Origin: Anniella stebbinsi
Lineage: Eukaryota; Chordata; Lepidosauria; Squamata; Anniellidae
Reading direction: 5' to 3'
NCBI GenBank assembly: GCA_029215795.1
Contig: JARDYH010000001.1
Coordinates: 120,901,033 to 120,965,032 of the forward strand
DNA: 64,000 nt
Shown: piece by piece, positions 23,105 to 33,621 of the stretch
Position numbering within the stretch: the stretch's first letter is position 1
How the letters are laid out: each line of letters opens with the position of its first letter
Translations under genes and position numbers: made by a program
Notes under the pieces: generated by a model
Database searches by the model: none
What the model was told of the DNA's origin: nothing
Seen by the model: the letters and a program-made list of their open reading frames with translations, nothing else

Positions 23105-23741
23105 GGCCATCCCCATGCAGGTAGATTCAGTCAGTCAGGCTGTCTGAAGCCCCAAGGAATCCAGGCTGCTACACCTGAATTAGGTGAAGTCAATGAGTTG
23201 CACAAATTGATGAGGGAGTTTGCCTCTCATCAAAGGAAAGCTTGATTTTTAACTATACAATACGTAAGGCTACAAGCAGCCCTGAAAGGCAGGCCCAGTA
23301 CAACTTACAAAAAAAATAAAACAGCCGGACATCAAGCCAGATGATCCCCGTGCACAGACGGCAGGCAGGCAGATGCAGGCAGGCAGATGCAGGCAGTTCT
23401 TTTGGGCAGAGATGGGCACGGAGACAGAGAGAGGGCCAGTTGCTAGCTTTTTGCACAAGTAAGCCACAGAACCCTGGGACTTGACCCAGAGATCCTGCTA
23501 CTTCATAAAGGTGGCTAACAGGCAGGCAGGCAGGCAGATGCAGGCAGGACTAAACCATAGGCAGTGTGAGATGCTTAGTATCCCCTCAATATGTTACGGT
23601 AGGAGAAACAGGATCCCTTGGAACCCTTCCATCAGAGTTGAGTTACTGAGCTGTAAAAACAGCAAATAATAATACAAATTATTAACACAAGAATAAATAA
23701 TGAAAAGTTGAGCCTGCCTGACTTAAAGAAAGGTGGGTCTC

Positions 23742-26241
23742 TCACTCCCTAGAGGGCTTGAGGGTGGGGTATCCCAGCAGGGGCAGATTGGCTTTGAGAA
23801 AAACCAGCTGCTCCACCAACGCAGCATCCAAGCGGGAGCGGTGGGGTGTCACAACATCGCCCTCCATCAAAAACACCTGCTCACTTGGAACACTAGTCGG
23901 GGGGCAGCTCAGTCGATCTCTGGCCACCTGAGCCAAGTCTGGCCACAAGTGGCTCCACAATAACCAGTAGGCCAGGGGTTCCACGGAGATGTTCTCCTTG
24001 GCTTCCGCCAGGTAACACTGCACAGCAGTTGTAGCGCCATCCTGACGGGTGGGTTGGTTGCCTGCCTGACCAACCACTTCCTGTAGGACATTTGCCCAGA
24101 ACCCAAGGCCTCTGCTGGTCCTGCTGGGAGGGATGCTGCTTCTGCTGCTGCAGGGACTGCTGACCCATGAAGTTGTGGCCTTCTCCTCCTCCTCTGCCAC
24201 TGCTGCCTGCCCAAGCCTGCTTTCCCACGCAGCCCGAACTTCAACCACCAGCAATTCACCCCAGCCTAGAATTGGCATCGCACACACTGCCCTTTAGATG
24301 TGGATCACACATTGTGGCCAAGATGTAGATCCTGTCTTTCATCAGGGGCTCCATCCTATTGGCTATTCCTGCTCTAACCTGGTCACCACTTCCTGCACAT
24401 CTGGCAGGAAGCGCTTCCCAGTGATGGGATCCCTGGCCTCAAGAAACTGCCACATCTTGGTCTGGAGATGCCTGGCCACAGGGATCACCTGGCTGAGGAG
24501 GGCTGTGCTACTGCTGAGGGTCTCGGTGGACTCAAGGAAGGGCTTGAGGACACACACAAGCTGGGACATGGCCTCCCACTGCTGCCTGGCCAATGGGGCC
24601 TGGATGCCTACGTCCCCGATTTGGCACATTTCGTGAAAGGCACACTGTTGCTCAAGCATGAGGTAGGTGGAGTTCCAGCATGTTGCCATGTTCTGAAGGA
24701 GCTGGTGCTGCGGAAGTTCCAACTCCGCCTGCTTCTCCCACAGCAACCAACTGCCTTTCACGCTGTGATGGAAGTGCCCTGACACCCACCGACAGCTCTC
24801 CAGCACTTTACGGACTCCTGGCACGGGAGGGGGAGTGACGCTGCTACTGCTGCCCATGCCAAGGCCACCTCTCACAATAAGGTTAAAGATGTGCGCGATG
24901 CAGTGGACACCATCAAAACTGCCCTCACGCACCACCTTGACCATGTTGGCTCCCCGTCTGTCACCATGTAACCGCGGGTGTGCTGATGCCCAGACAGCCA
25001 CCCCTCCACCATGCGGTTAATGGCTTCGGTGATCTCCACTGCTGTGTGGGACTGGTCCATGACTTCAGTTTGAAGAAGGGTGCAGCAGTAGCCCTCCTTT
25101 CCAGTCCCACAGGTGCTAATTGCTTTCTTCCCTGTGGCTCCCCACCAGTGAGCCGTCAGAGACAGGTAAGCGTGTGCTCCGCCCTCGCTGGACTAAATGT
25201 CCGAGGCGAAGTGCACTTTCTGTGCCTCTGCCTGGCACAGTTGACCCAGCACTAAGTCCCTGCATGCCTGGTACAGGGAGGGCACCACACACCTGCTAAG
25301 GGTGGTGCGAGATGGCAACTTGTAGTATGGGACCACAAGAGCCATCAGCCTCTTGAACCCTGCATTGTCCACAAGGCTGAATGGCTGGTCATCAAACACC
25401 ACTATCTCACCGATGCAGTTGATGAGCTGGTCGGGTGTTGGAAACCTCCAACACGTGGCCCCATACTTCCCCACCCCATTTCTTCCATGGTGGCCTGCCT
25501 AAGACACTTGGGGATGGGAGATGGAGAATGCTCAGCAGAAGCAGCTTTCTGCTTGCCCTTACTGCCACCACTCAGCTGGGAGGTGCCCACCTCTCTCCCA
25601 AGCAGAACCGTATGGTGGTTCCTCCTGAGATGGTAGAGCATATTGGAGGTGGTCAGGTGCCCTAGGATTTTACCCCTGCTGATGGTGGCCTTGTAATGCC
25701 GACAGACAGCAAAGCGGGTATCTGCTGCTACCTCAGAGTGCTCCCACACCATGCTGCCCTGTCACTTCTGGGGTGAGCCAGTCTGCCCGCCAGAGCCTGG
25801 ACTCTGGGGTGTGACAGGAGCAGGGGTAGAAGCCCTTGAAGAGGTTTGGGATAGTGGCAAGGGAGCCATTGCCTGCTGCTCCTCCTCAACCACAACTTCC
25901 TTCTCAACCTCAACCAGGTGGACCTCTGCTATTTCAGGGAAAAGATCCCTGAGCGGGCTCCCAGCCTCAACCACTAGAGAAGGAGATGGTGGTACTCCTA
26001 CTCCTGGAAGGCCAGTGCTGCTGCGTCCAGTGGCCTCTGGAAGTGGCTCTTCAAATAGGACCCTGCGGGCAGACATTTCAGTAGCTGCTGGTGCCTCTGC
26101 CTGCTTCCGAAGTGCCAAGGAAGACGTGCGCTTGATTTTCACTGGGGGAGAGACAGTCACCCCAGAACTGCACCCAGCAACAGCATCTCTCCTAGATCCA
26201 CAGCCACCTCGCCCAAGGCATGCCTTAGAGCCACGTTTCAT
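23742..26241 (-). pseudogene. hAT transposase with BED zinc finger, inactivated
   Basis: Minus-strand order. The ATG at 26241 starts a low-complexity N-terminus (159 codons), ended by an in-frame TGA at 25762. The same frame continues with the BED finger (VWEHSEVAADTRF, then CRHYKATISRGKILGHLTTS and YHLRRNHH); the second Cys of the expected CxxC is Tyr. A frameshift near 25450 leads to FSLVDNAGFKRLMALVVPYY and KLPSRTTLSRCVVPSLYQ, then ASDI-stop at about 25193, where hAT proteins have DIWTS (Trp codon to TAG). Another shift precedes GANMVKVVREGSFDGVHCIA and NMATCWNSTYLMLEQQ (25001-24363). The final frame ends with the hAT dimerisation motif: CPPTSVPSEQVFLMEGDVVT, then RSRLDAALVEQLVFLKANLP. The layout matches Ac/hobo/Tam3-type transposases of the ZBED group. 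At least four disabling lesions make it a fossil. Confidence 0.93.
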
Positions 26242-26865
26242 TTTGCTGCAAAGTTATTGAAATTCTTTATATTAATTACAATACTTTGCCAACAGTTTGT
26301 GAGTTTGTGCTGCTTTGACCACAGATTGTGGAGTGTTATCCTGTGTATCAGGCTACAGGACACACCAGCACAGTCACAGAGAATCAAGCATGCGCACACA
26401 CACACACACACAGAGAATATATTTTTTTTGTAAAAAAAATTTTGGGTAACCGTTAAACAGGGAAGGGAACAACAACACACTCACTCATTCACACTACCCC
26501 TCTCATGCTAACCTAACCCTTCAATCAAACCAACAAGCAAATGTAACACACACAAGCAATGAACCTGAGACACAGAGGGGAACAGCAAGATGCCAGAAAA
26601 TAGAGAGAATCACCAACAATCACCACCAAAATCCAGTAGCATAACTCAGAACTCTCCTCCAAAATCTACCCAGCTTCTTCAACTCCTAACAACCAACAGA
26701 GCTGGAAACCTAAGAGTGGGGGTTTTATGCAGGGATATCCTCAGCCCTCCTCCAACATTGAGATTGGACCCTGCTGGAAGCCTTGCTGCACGATTGGTCA
26801 CTGAATCTGTCAGTCTCAAACAACAAACACCCCCCACTTTCTAGCTTCTTTTGGCAAGGGGAAAA
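26242..26865. other. 5' non-coding region of the hAT element
   Basis: Lies between the transposase start and the terminal ATCGG-rich segment. Contains a (CA)n stretch at 26395-26412. No reading frame of note. Assigned to the hAT by position only. Confidence 0.5.
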
Positions 26866-27031
26866 AAAGCCTTCCGATAATCCGATAAAATCCGATAATT
26901 ATCGGACCAAAAATTATCGGATCGAATAATTATTGGAGGGATTTCTATCGTATCGTTATCGTTAATCGGATGTCCGATAATGCCAATATTGGATCATTAT
27001 CGGACATCGGAATGATACAATACACATTCCT
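26866..27031 (-). mobile_element. Terminal and subterminal region of the autonomous-type hAT
   Basis: Ends CAATACACATTCCTA, i.e. TAGGAATGTGTATTG in the element's own sense. The adjacent 150 bp contain many TCCGATAA, ATCGGA and ATTATCGG words, partly palindromic. hAT transposases typically bind such repeated subterminal words. The same words and end occur at 58680-58817 and 57700-57830. The opposite terminus was not found near 22-23 kb. Confidence 0.75.
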
Positions 27032-27092
27032 AGGACGAGGACTCGTCTATGTGTTGAAGTTGTCCAACCTAAGGAAAAAAATCTGATTCAAT

Positions 27093-27334
27093 GCATTGTG
27101 AATGTTGGGAACATACCAACCCATGTCAATTTAGGTGAGGTAAACTTTACACTTTGAGGAGCTGTTGAGTTCTTGGGTGGCACATCTCTCAATGTGAATG
27201 CCACAGGGCATTATGTGGCACATTGCTGTAGGGACGATGGAACATGGGAAGAGTACATTGATCTTACAAACAAGAAATCATTATCAAATAAAGGCAAAGA
27301 AATAATTTGTCACCTCCTGATTTACAGCACATAA
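27093..27334 (+). pseudogene. Fragment resembling the C-terminal end of a C19-type (USP-like) peptidase
   Basis: The frame reads IQCIVNVGNIPTHVNLGEVN, then FTL, a stop, and AVEFLGGTSLNVNATGHYVA, HCCRDDGTWEEYIDLTNK, ending CHLLIYST and TAA at 27334. The order G-HY-A ... DG-W-EY-DL ... LIY matches the His-box end of ubiquitin-specific peptidases and related proteases. Some large DNA transposons carry such protease domains; that link is inference. The N-terminal Cys box is not visible in the window. One in-frame stop (27160 region) breaks it. It lies between the hAT end and the right array, so it may be the last remnant of the composite element's own gene. Confidence 0.5.
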
Positions 27335-27654
27335 ACAAGACCAATACGAACAAGGGAGTAATGAACCTGCACCCTCCTGAAGTTGACATTCCAAGTTTCA
27401 GTTTGCTGAACAGTTAACCTTTTCAATTAGTTGTCAATTGTAGAACATGGCAGTATCTACAACACTTACCTTCACTTGATTTTGAGAATTACTTGAGATT
27501 TCTTTATCCAATGTTAACATAAATATTTATTTTCTACACAGTACCTTTAATAATTTATCATGTTACACATTTCCATGTGTGAGATTTGGACCACAAAAAT
27601 ATGGCAAAACATTAGCCAGGGTTCCCCTAAAGGGAACACAGGATTGTCCCTTCA

Positions 27655-28393
27655 ATGGTTGGACTGCAAACACCAAAAGTAGTACAAACCTTTGACACTG
27701 GTTTGGAGCCGACCTGGGAATGTGAATTTTTTCTCATTCACCAGGCCACATCTAAGGGTATGTCATTTCCAGGCTTTCCGGGGAGGCTCAAAACTTTGGC
27801 GCAGGTTTGGAGGTGCCATGACAAAATTTGTTTTTTGGTGCGTTTCGTTGGAACCTGCACTTGAAGTATCAATACTAAGTTTTTGGTGTTGGCACAAAAC
27901 TCGAGGTTTGTGGCACAAAACTAGCACAAAACTTTGGCATAGGTTTGGAGTCGATCTGGGAATGTGATTTTTTTCCCATTCACCAGACCACATATAAGTG
28001 TATGTCATTTTCACACTTTAGGTTGCAGCACAAACCTTGGGGTTTGTGGCACAAAATGGCACAAAATGAACACTAATTTTGGGCACCAGTTTGGAGTTGA
28101 TCTGTCTATTTGAAATTTTTGTCAGTCTCCAGACCACACAGAACAGTGTGTCAGTTTCACAGTTTTGGTGGCGGCACAAAACTCAGGGTTTGTGGCACAA
28201 AAAGGCACAAAACTAGCACAAAACTTTGGCATAGGTTTGGAGGTGCTATGACAAAGTTTGTTTTTGGGTGTGTTTCCTCAGAACCTGCACTTGAAGTATC
28301 AACACCAGGTTGTTGGTGGCGGAACAAAACTTGGGGCTTGCAGCACAAAATGGCACAAAACTAGCACAAAACTTTGGCATAGGTTTGGAGAAG
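27655..28393 (-). repeat. Right array of the 148-bp repeat, inverted
   Basis: CTTTGGC-type anchors (reverse complement of the left-array word) fall at about 27794, 27932, 28077, 28224 and 28372, i.e. spacings of 138-148 bp. Both linker types seen in the left array recur here in reverse. The outermost unit reads CATAGGTTTGGAGAAGATCC and leads into the terminal TTTGGGGGGTTT. Confidence 0.85.
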
Positions 28394-28401
28394 ATCCTAG
28401 T

Positions 28402-29005
28402 TTGGGGGGTTTGTAATTAACAGAGCCCCAAAGCAGGGGCAGGAGACTCTGAATCCTGCCCCTCCCCAGCTTATCAGAGGAATTGTGGGTTTTATTACAG
28501 GGCTAAAGGTCCCTGGCTATTGTACAGAAGAGGGAGTTGTAGATCTGCCCCCAACCCCTTACAGCCAGTGTGGAGAGAACCAAGCCGGCTGCCTCTCCAA
28601 GGTTGGGAAATCAACCTCAAACAGGGGGAATAGGGGGTATTTTGCTGGGCAGGGAGGGGAGGAGAGCAGAGAGGCCAGGATATGATTAATCTTGAGCTTC
28701 CTCAAGCCTCCTTCCTCCCCCTCCAAAATGCCCTTGCTAGATGGGTTGAAAAGCTGGTCTAGCAAAAAGAAAGGAGCTCAGAGGACAGGGAGGCAAAGAT
28801 CGCCTCCACTGCTCCACCTTCTCTGCTGGCTTCAGTATGGCAGGGCATAAGACTCTCGGAAACCTCCTAGTTCAGGGGCTTCTGAAGCTATAGGATTGTG
28901 CCCTAAATGGCACAAAATGGAAGACGTGCAAAAAAGAAAAGAAAACAGAAAAGTAAGCAGGTCCGTTCTTTCCATGAGGAAATTCAGCTCTGTACTTGAA
29001 TATAC
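28402..29005. other. Unassigned sequence
   Basis: Relatively GC-richer than its surroundings; no coding or repeat similarity recognised. Confidence 0.35.
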
Positions 29006-29643
29006 TTCTCACACACATATACATAATGAAGCAAGTAGCATTAATTGAAGCATCAAGGATCATGAGAACAAACAGGGAAAGAAAGAAGAACTCAAGGCTG
29101 TAATCTTGATTTTCATAGAAGCAGCAAAAATGTAAAATGTCAAAAAGGCCACATTTCTATCATGAATTGAAACAAAACATTGTAAAATTAGAATCAAAGA
29201 AGGACAAGCAGCTCAGGAAAGACAGCAGGAAAACGATGGGACTTTTCCACACTTTTGCCATTGTAACTCTCTCTTGCATACCGAGAGAGCTTCCATTTAC
29301 TGGAATGCATTTCCTAACCAGGCTGCCAGCCAATATAAGTGGGTTTTTTTTTTTTGTTTTTTTTGTTTTTACTGCTGGGGAAAAAAAATGTTTTTAACAG
29401 CTAAGGCATTGATTTCTGCTTGTGTTTCCATCCATCATGAAACTGCTATATGCCAAGAATTCCACACTTCACACCAGCCTGTGAAGTACAAATGACTGGA
29501 TTTCCATTTCTGTCTTGCTGTTTTGCTGCTTCTATGAAAATCAAGATTACAGCTTTGAGTTCTTCTTTCTTTCCCTTTTTGTTCTCATGATCCCTCATGC
29601 TTCAATTAATGCGACTTGCTTCATTATGTATCTGTGTGTGAGA
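29006..29643. repeat. Segment bounded by 125-bp inverted arms
   Basis: The left arm 29006-29130 (CTTCTCACACACATATACAT ... GATCATGAGAACAAA ... CTTGATTTTCATAGAAGCAG) is the near-perfect reverse complement of 29521-29643 (CTGCTTCTATGAAAATCAAG ... TTTGTTCTCATGATCC ... GTATCTGTGTGTGAGAAG). The loop of about 390 bp has no recognisable gene, and no TSD is evident. It could be a fold-back transposon or a local inverted duplication. Confidence 0.8.
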
Positions 29644-29962
29644 AGCAGTAAGGAATCTGGGGAGAAAAAGCAGGTCTTTGAAATTAAATACTAATGCTGG
29701 GATGTTATAATTGGGGAGGGTCCCAAACGTTGACTCAGCTGAGTACAGTCTATGAATTACAACTGAGTGAGTTTGAGCACATTCCAAATTGTTTTACATT
29801 AAAAAAAATTTACGGTAGGCACATTTTTGGTATGTGGTCTGATTTCTTCAACCAAAATTAGAGATCTCCATGGCTTTTTTAAAAAATTGTCTTTGGGTAG
29901 TATTCGTGTGGCTACATGAATATATTGTTCCTTTATCTTCTAATTCAAGCAGGTTAGGCACT
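29644..29962. other. Unassigned sequence
   Basis: No feature recognised. Confidence 0.35.
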
Positions 29963-30191
29963 GAGAGCCAGTGTGTTGTAACAGTTAGAGTCTTGGACCA
30001 CGACTGCAGAATTCCAGTTTGTAGTACCGTATTTATTTTTCCATAAAGTTCATTGGGTAACTGACTCTAAGCTTAACCATCCTCACAGGATCCTTGTTAG
30101 GATAAAAAGGAGAGGATCAGGAGGATCAGGAATGCCACGTTGGGCATTCCTGATCCTTGCAGGAAAGGTAGTATATAAATGTACCCAATAA

Positions 30192-30238
<47 letters not shown>

Positions 30239-30240
30239 AT
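29963..30240 (+). mobile_element. tRNA-derived SINE with (AAAT)n tail
   Basis: GAGAGCCAGTGTGTTGTAAC then AGTTAGAGTCTTGGACCACG corresponds to the tRNA-like head (A box region) of a common squamate SINE. A degraded B box follows (GAATTCCAGTTTG). The body CTCACAGGATCCTTGTTAGG then AAAGGTAGTATATAAATG leads to an AATAAATAAATA tail (30185-30240). The B box is mutated, so the copy is probably not transcribable. A minus-strand relative is at 52690. Confidence 0.75.
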
Positions 30241-31052
30241 CTGTGGTACTGATCATAGCATCCGACCACAAGTATTGTCTTTCTGCTTTATTCTTCATTA
30301 ATAGTCTAATAGAAATGTGCCACTCTTAATCTGCAGCTAATTCAGCCAAGTGGTTTCCTTCAAGTAGAGAAGCAGAAGACCAGCATTCTTACTTAACCTG
30401 AGCCATTCTGTGATGCTGTCCCGTTCCCTCCCCCATTCCTCCTTGTTGTTGTTTTTGGCTGCCTTTCTTCATGAGAACAAATTAAGTAGCTGGGAAAAAT
30501 CCTGATGCAGAGTGCCTAACAGAACTGGATTAAAAGCACCAAGCCAGAGGCTCCTGTGGACGATGTAGTGGATAAAGCAGTCCTTCTAGGCAAAAGAAAT
30601 CAAAGGAGCCCATGAATCCAAATGTATGTGCGCATGCACCAAAATATGACGAATTGCAGGAAAATGTGAGTTTCTTTTCAAAGAGGGGCTAAAAAGATGG
30701 TGTAGAAATACACAGCAAGGAGAGTTGACAGATGCATATATGGTCTTTTGTGAAAAGCATTGATTCAACCCAAGAGGCAAAAAAACCACAACCCCCCCCC
30801 CCCCCGTGTCCACAGATGACTCCCTTAAAACAGGGGCCAGGAACTTCAGGCCCAGGGGCCAAATTCACCCATGCAGGGTTCCCCAGAAGGCCACGGCCCA
30901 TTTTCAACAACCACGGGTTGTTTGGTGGTTTCCCAGCTTCTGTGCAGAGCTTCATTCTAAAAGGATGTGATGCCTTTCCTAAGGCTTAGTTATTGGCAGT
31001 GATCGTCAGGCTAAAGTATGCAGGTGTTTTTGTGCCTTCAACCCCACCTGCC
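30241..31052. other. Unassigned sequence
   Basis: A C run at 30791-30805 is the only marked structure. Positions 30832-30900 (CAGGGGCCAGGAACTTCAGG) resemble a hAT fossil terminus without a partner. Confidence 0.35.
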
Positions 31053-31060
31053 ATTAGATG

Positions 31061-31380
31061 TTGGCTGACCATATGAAAAGGAGGACAGGGCTCATGTAAC
31101 TTTAACAGTTGTAGAGAAAAGGGAATTTCAGCCAGTGTCATTTGTATACAATTAGTTCCTGATGAAATTCCCTCTTCATCACAACCGTTAAAGTTGCAGG
31201 GGCCCTGCCTTCTTTTGTATATGGTCACTCTACTATAGTGCCTGCACCTTTAACGGTTGTGATGAAGAGGGAATTTCACCAGGAACTAATTGCATACAAA
31301 TGACACTGGCTGAAATTCCTTTTTCTCTACAACTGTTAAAGTTACATGAGCCTTGTCCTCCTTTTCATATGGTCATCCTA
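31061..31380. mobile_element. 320-bp nested-palindrome MITE, complete with TSD
   Basis: Ends TTGGCTGACCATATGAAAAG and CTTTTCATATGGTCATCCTA. Flanked by ATTAGATG at 31053-31060 and 31381-31388, an exact 8-bp TSD as made by hAT transposases. The two 155-bp halves are inverted repeats of each other, and each half is itself a quasi-palindrome. No coding capacity. Confidence 0.92.
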
Positions 31381-31388
31381 ATTAGATG

Positions 31389-32411
31389 CAGCCCCTGAAA
31401 TTTGGCCCTTGTATAGAATTGTAGAAGGGGATCATCCTTCTGCTTTGGGGAATATTATATCTTTGTCTTTGCATAACATGTTTTTGAGATTTTGCTCACA
31501 ATCTGTAGTGGGTGAGAGTAGTTCCCCACCCCTTTTGAAAATGTACATTTAAAAAAAGGAAAATTCTTGTTTCAAGCTGGAGCATTCAGTTCTCAATGGG
31601 ATCATGTACTTCATATGCCTTATGGATTTTTAGGGCAATTTAGGTCTTTCTTTTAGTATATTTATTCCTACAATCTGTCCTGCAGCTAGGACTTGCCTGG
31701 AGGTCGTCAGCTTCTTTACACTGAGATGTAAGGGCTTGATGGAGTTTTGCTTCTTCACACAACTGGGGATTTCCTTTAAGTTTTGAGAAAGGGAAGGGAA
31801 GGGAAGGAGTTCTCAGTATGATTGGGCTATGAAAGCAAATACTAACAGTCCTTTTGTCCTCATATATATGGCTAGATAGAAAACGCACATCAGGGTCTGT
31901 TGTATGTGGACCCTACACATTTGTTTTGTTTACTCACCATTACATTGCAACAGACTGCTGTTGCAATGTATCACATTTAGCAATATGTTGCATTTAGCAA
32001 TGCATTCGGTCTATTAATCAACACATGTACAGTCTGTGTACACAGACTGTTGATCTGTACACTCCTAACATTATTCACATATGGCGTTCAATATGTGTTC
32101 CATCTATGTATGCTGTAAACAGACTGCTGATCTGTACACTTTTACAGTTAGGCCCTATTCAGGCACTATAAAATCCTAAGTGTGCAGGGGATATGGAGGA
32201 ATGTGTGTTGGCATGGCCCCTTCAAACCTTCACTGTCCTGATACGATAGAGAAGAACTGAAGAGAAACTGTAACTGTGTTTGACTGAATGTGGCTACAGT
32301 AGTCTGCAAGATTGGGAAACACAAGAGGGAAAGAGTAAGTTGGCATGTATCCTATTTTTCAGAGGTCAGTCCTCTATTTGAAGGCATCTTCTGTTTGAAG
32401 GGTTGTCCAGA
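31389..32411. other. Unassigned sequence
   Basis: Positions 31950-32150 repeat the words ACAGACTGTTGATCTGTACA and ACAGACTGCTGATCTGTACA with a local palindrome GTACAGTCTGTGTACACAGA. No gene recognised. Confidence 0.4.
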
Positions 32412-32415
32412 CCAA

Positions 32416-32598
32416 GGCCTCATCTACACCAAGCAGGATATTGCACTTTACAACAGTATTGAAGTGCACTGACAACTGTTGGGGCCCATTGACACATACC
32501 ATATACCGCTTTCATACCACTATATCCTGCTTGGTGTGGCTCCTGCCTTTTATATACTACTTTCATAGTGCAATATCCTGCTTTGTGTAGATGAGGCC
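32416..32598. mobile_element. Non-autonomous TIR element, ATCTACAC family
   Basis: GGCCTCATCTACACCAAGCA faces TGCTTTGTGTAGATGAGGCC. The interior shows GCAGGATATTGCACT and AGTGCAATATCCTGC arms. CCAAG at both outer edges may be a short duplication. Family members are at 45484, 49959 and 61566. Confidence 0.8.
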
Positions 32599-33613
32599 CA
32601 AGTCTGCTTTGAAGATATGTAAAGAACTGTAAGAAGGGAAAGGCAAGGACCTTGAAGTTCCCCTCAGCACCTCAAGAGCAAACTGAACTGGCACACAGGT
32701 CACCCAGTCACAAACTACCCTACCATGGGTAGATGCATTGTATTTCTATTTTGAATTATAGGAATTATTCTCACATTTGTATCTATACATATAATTTAGC
32801 TCATGCAAAGGTTATGCAAATCTGTGTCATGATGATGCATCTTCTCTTTTTTGGAGATGTGGAAGTCTTTTGGATAACTATGTAATTCAAGGCAAGTCTC
32901 AAAAGACAACAAAGAAAATGGGGGAATGGATTCCAAAAAATCAGTGATCCACCACCAGTGAGCAGTTAGTGTCTCTCATCTCAGGGCTGCCTGCTGCTAC
33001 ACAGTGCTCAGCTAGAATGCAGCTGTTGGCCTGTTCATGTTCTGACTCAAAGTTGCTGCTGGATAAATGCTGTATGAAAGTATTTGGCTACAGTTCCCTA
33101 CTGCACTCTCGACTCTAGTGGGTGCTTTTTATTTACTCTCCCTGTGGTCTCCCCAATCTTTCACTCTCCCTCAGAACTGCTTCACAAAACAAAAAACAAC
33201 CCCTACCCTCAGAATCTATGGTAGCTCCTCAGGGCCAAAAAAGGGTTGTACTCCAGGCTACACTTTATATGGTTACATAAACTTAATATGCATTCATCAA
33301 GTCACACAATTATGTGTGTGGTCACTGAACCTGGGCCAGCTACAGTATATGCACAGTCTGTACCCTGAATTAAGTAGGTTTCTATTACCTATGTACAAAT
33401 TATGTTAGGCAGGAACATATGAAGACAGAAGCCCTATCCAGGCATTGTGCCTCAATAAGGTCCAGAAACACATGCAAGATGCACAGGGCCCTGCATGGTG
33501 GCTCCGCCCCAACATACTTCTTTCTCTGGCCCTGACACATGTCTTCAGCCTCCTTGTACTGAGTGGAGAAATCTACTCAGATTTCTTGGAACACTTTGTA
33601 GGATCAAGAACCC
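32599..33613. other. Unassigned sequence
   Basis: The longest frame (33067-33408, 113 codons) has no recognisable domain and I do not call it. Confidence 0.35.
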
Positions 33614-33621
33614 TGATAAAG

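Larger units (their letters stand above)
22540..23640. repeat. Rearranged duplicated low-complexity block (GGCA and GGA runs)
   Basis: Blocks occur in mirrored order. Z (GAGATGCTTCTGCATCCCCTC) is at 22559, X (GATCCCCGTGCACAGACGGC then GGCA repeats) at 22607, and Y (CTGTCTGAAGCCCCAAGGAA ... CACCTGAATTAGGTGAAG) at 22787. Y recurs at 23137, X at 23343 and a GGCA run at 23520, then Z (GAGATGCTTAGTATCCCCTC) at 23568. Each block keeps the same orientation, so this is duplication and shuffling, not a true inversion. It probably belongs to the 3' non-coding part of the hAT element upstream of it on the minus strand. Confidence 0.6.
20951..28401. mobile_element. 7.4-kb composite element bounded by inverted repeat arrays
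   Basis: The left boundary AAACCCCCCC AAACTAG ... CTTCTCCAAAC faces the right boundary GTTTGGAGAAGATCCTAG TTTGGGGGGTTT. Inside each boundary lies a tandem array of a roughly 148-bp unit, in opposite orientations (20974-21547 and 27655-28393). Between the arrays are an L2 RT fragment, duplicated GGA- and GGCA-rich blocks, a broken hAT gene, and a short peptidase-like frame. Similarity between the sides stops at the AAACCCCCC edge, so the inverted repeats have a defined outer end. No TSD is visible there (AGGAAAGG left, GTAATTAA right). I infer a large old DNA element with long repeated TIRs, later colonised by other elements. A chance inverted duplication of a satellite is the alternative. Confidence 0.55.

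Noticed and set aside
33067..33408. 113-codon frame as a host exon
   Set aside because: No domain or recognisable similarity; composition like neighbouring non-coding DNA.
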